A DNA stretch of 7,162 bases from Paenibacillaceae bacterium UBA6304. Its GTDB lineage: Bacteria; Bacillota; Bacilli; Paenibacillales; Paenibacillaceae. The translations under genes and the position numbers were made by a program. Positions 5,710 through 7,162 of this stretch are shown one piece after another (the first letter of the stretch is position 1; each line of letters begins with the position of its first letter). The notes below the pieces were generated by a model. It worked only from the letters and a program-made list of their open reading frames with translations, was not told where the DNA came from and searched no databases. The stretch lies in assembly GCA_002439285.1 (NCBI GenBank), contig DJTQ01000344.1:1-7162 (forward strand), written 5' to 3'.

Positions 5710-7162
5710 CTATTCCATATTTTGAAAAAACTCAAGAAACGGCGTTCCGTATTTCCGGTATTTGACTTCCCCGACGCCTTTAATTCGCAGCATCTCCGCT
5801 TCGCTTGTCGGACAGACCAGACTCATTTCGCGCAGGGTCGCATCGTTGAAAATAATATACGAAGGAACCCGTTCCTTCTCGGCCAAATCCCGGCGAATGA
5901 GCCGTAACTGCTCGAACACCGTTTCGTTAACCGCTGAAGGACCGCCGTCATAAGAGGTCCCCCTGCGACGGGAGCCCCCTGAACGGGCTGCCGCGGTTGC
6001 GGCAGCCGGCTCAGGCGCACGCATCATGACCTGATGTTGCCCCCGCAATACATCACCCGCCAACGGTAGTAGGCGGACAACCGGATATTGCCCTTCGGAC
6101 AGGGCAAGGTATCCTTCCGCAATTAACACATTGATCAGCTCGGAGATTTCCTTCTCCGTTCTGCGTCGCATCATGCCATAGGTCGGCAGGCTATCAAAGC
6201 CATATTGCAGCACCTTCTTGTTCTGGGAGCCTTTGAGCACCGACGATACCAGCGAGACGCCGAAGCGTTCCCTCATCCGGTGGATACAGGAGAATATGAT
6301 CTGGGCATCCACCGTCATATCAACGAGTTCCCGTTCGTCGCGACAGGAGCTGCAAATGCCGCAGGCATCCCGGTTATGGACTTCACCGAAATAATCGAGC
6401 ATCCCCCAGCGCAGACAGCTTGTGGAATAACAGTACTCGATCATTTGCTGAAGCTTTCGATAGTCATTACGCTTGCGGTCCTCATCCTGCGGATTCTGCT
6501 CGATCAGAAATTTCTGTGTCATGATGTCCTGAGGACTGAATAGCAGAATGCACTCACTCGGCTCGCCATCCCGACCTGCCCGGCCCGCTTCCTGAACATA
6601 AGCTTCCATATTTTTTGGCATATTGAAGTGTATCACATAACGCACATTCGATTTATCAATTCCCATTCCAAAGGCGTTGGTGGCAACCATAACCCGGATA
6701 TCGTCGTAAAGGAACGCTTCCTGACTCTCTTCGCGCTCGCGGTCCGACATTCCGGCATGATAGCGCCCTGCCGGAATGCCGTTCTCCCGGAGCCGATTAT
6801 AGAGATCATCGACCTCTTTCCGTGTCGCGGCATAGATGATGCCGGGTTGATGCCCATGCGTTTCCGCGTATTTCATAATGAAATCGCGCTTGTTCTCGCC
6901 CCGAAGCACCGACATAGCCAAATTGTCCCTGCCAAGGCCGGTTACAAAAACAGAAGGATTGTCCAAACGGAGCAAGCGAATCATGTCCTCTTTGACTTCC
7001 GGCGTTGCGGTCGCCGTAAAGGCGGCCAGGATCGGACGACGCGGCAGTCCGTTAACAAAGGGCGAAACGGCGAGATAGCTCGTCCGGAAATCATGACCCC
7101 ACTGCGAGACGCAATGGGCCTCGTCGACGGCTACACAGGAAATTTCGAGCCCGCTCATCTCT
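5710..7162 (-). CDS. recQ: ATP-dependent DNA helicase RecQ, C-terminal part (5' end outside window)
   Basis: 3'-5' superfamily 2 DNA helicase of the RecQ family, which unwinds DNA during recombination and replication-fork repair. The frame is open to the window edge, so the first roughly 120 residues, including Walker A, are missing. Counting from the Met codon at 7158, which is internal and not the true start, the DEAH box with aromatic loop is at 12-25 (VDEAHC then SQWGHDFR). Motif III FTATAT is at 47-52, the motif V region (VATNAFGMGIDK) at 158-169, and motif VI (QEAGRAGRDG) at 189-198. The RecQ zinc site follows (C248, C266, C269, C272, in the pattern CGxCxxC). A winged-helix region covers about 275-375. 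A low-complexity Ala/Gly/Arg linker spans about 380-408, and an HRDC domain about 410-480. It ends with TAG. All helicase motifs in view look intact. The radical SAM gene starts 11 bases downstream. Family assignment is near certain; the biological partner set is not shown by the sequence. Confidence 0.97.
   Translation of the reverse strand, partial: EMSGLEISCVAVDEAHCVSQWGHDFRTSYLAVSPFVNGLPRRPILAAFTATATPEVKEDMIRLLRLDNPSVFVTGLGRDNLAMSVLRGENKRDFIMKYAETHGHQPGIIYAATRKEVDDLYNRLRENGIPAGRYHAGMSDREREESQEAFLYDDIRVMVATNAFGMGIDKSNVRYVIHFNMPKNMEAYVQEAGRAGRDGEPSECILLFSPQDIMTQKFLIEQNPQDEDRKRNDYRKLQQMIEYCYSTSCLRWGMLDYFGEVHNRDACGICSSCRDERELVDMTVDAQIIFSCIHRMRERFGVSLVSSVLKGSQNKKVLQYGFDSLPTYGMMRRRTEKEISELINVLIAEGYLALSEGQYPVVRLLPLAGDVLRGQHQVMMRAPEPAAATAAARSGGSRRRGTSYDGGPSAVNETVFEQLRLIRRDLAEKERVPSYIIFNDATLREMSLVCPTSEAEMLRIKGVGEVKYRKYGTPFLEFFQNME

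Noticed and set aside
5950..6020. The Ala/Gly/Arg-rich stretch in RecQ as an insertion or repeat expansion.
   Set aside because: It sits between the winged-helix and HRDC domains, where RecQ proteins usually have a flexible, variable linker; it keeps frame and is unremarkable.
6205..6543. A 112-codon plus-strand open frame opposite recQ.
   Set aside because: It is antisense to the RecQ zinc and winged-helix region, which has intact family motifs; no independent coding signal is visible.

Overview
The window looks like chromosomal DNA of a low-to-mid-GC Gram-positive bacterium (Bacillota). Paenibacillus or a close relative is the best guess. The evidence is protein content and style: a Bce-type antimicrobial-peptide sensing and resistance module, strong AGGAG-type ribosome binding sites, a TTG start codon, and a DUF4080-type radical SAM protein of a kind common in Firmicutes. 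The genus is an inference from protein character, not a database match. All six genes lie on the minus strand, so the biological reading order runs from position 7162 down to 1.

In transcription order: (1) the C-terminal part of a RecQ helicase (7162-5710), with its 5' end outside the window. (2) A 589-residue radical SAM protein with a B12-binding-like N-terminal domain (5698-3929), 11 bases after recQ. (3) An OmpR-family response regulator (3904-3203), 24 bases further on, starting with TTG. (4) An intramembrane-sensing histidine kinase (3206-2202), overlapping the regulator by ATGA. A strong intrinsic terminator (about 2147-2111) follows the kinase. The rest of this 252-base intergenic region holds a candidate regulated promoter, short repeats and a GC-rich 5' UTR hairpin. 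(5) An ABC ATPase (1949-1179). (6) Its FtsX-like permease (1204 to beyond position 1), overlapping the ATPase by 26 bases and cut by the window edge after 401 codons.

Genes 3-6 form a complete Bce-like (BceRS-BceAB, PsdRS-PsdAB, YxdJK-YxdLM type) module. In the characterised relatives, the transporter recognises a cell-wall-active peptide antibiotic bound to its lipid target and also serves as the sensor. The kinase has almost no extracellular part and reads transporter activity through the membrane. The regulator then switches on the transporter operon. The layout here fits that model: regulator and kinase in one unit, then a terminator, then a separate promoter for the transporter genes. 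The recQ and radical SAM genes upstream have no established link to this function, but their tight spacing means they may be co-transcribed with the regulator and kinase.

There is no mobile element, CRISPR array, tRNA or rRNA that I can see, and no gene-free stretch over 300 bases. I see no strong evidence for a wholly new system. The most interesting points are the transporter leader region (operator-like repeats and hairpin), the radical SAM protein of unknown reaction, and the contiguity of that gene with a peptide-sensing two-component system.
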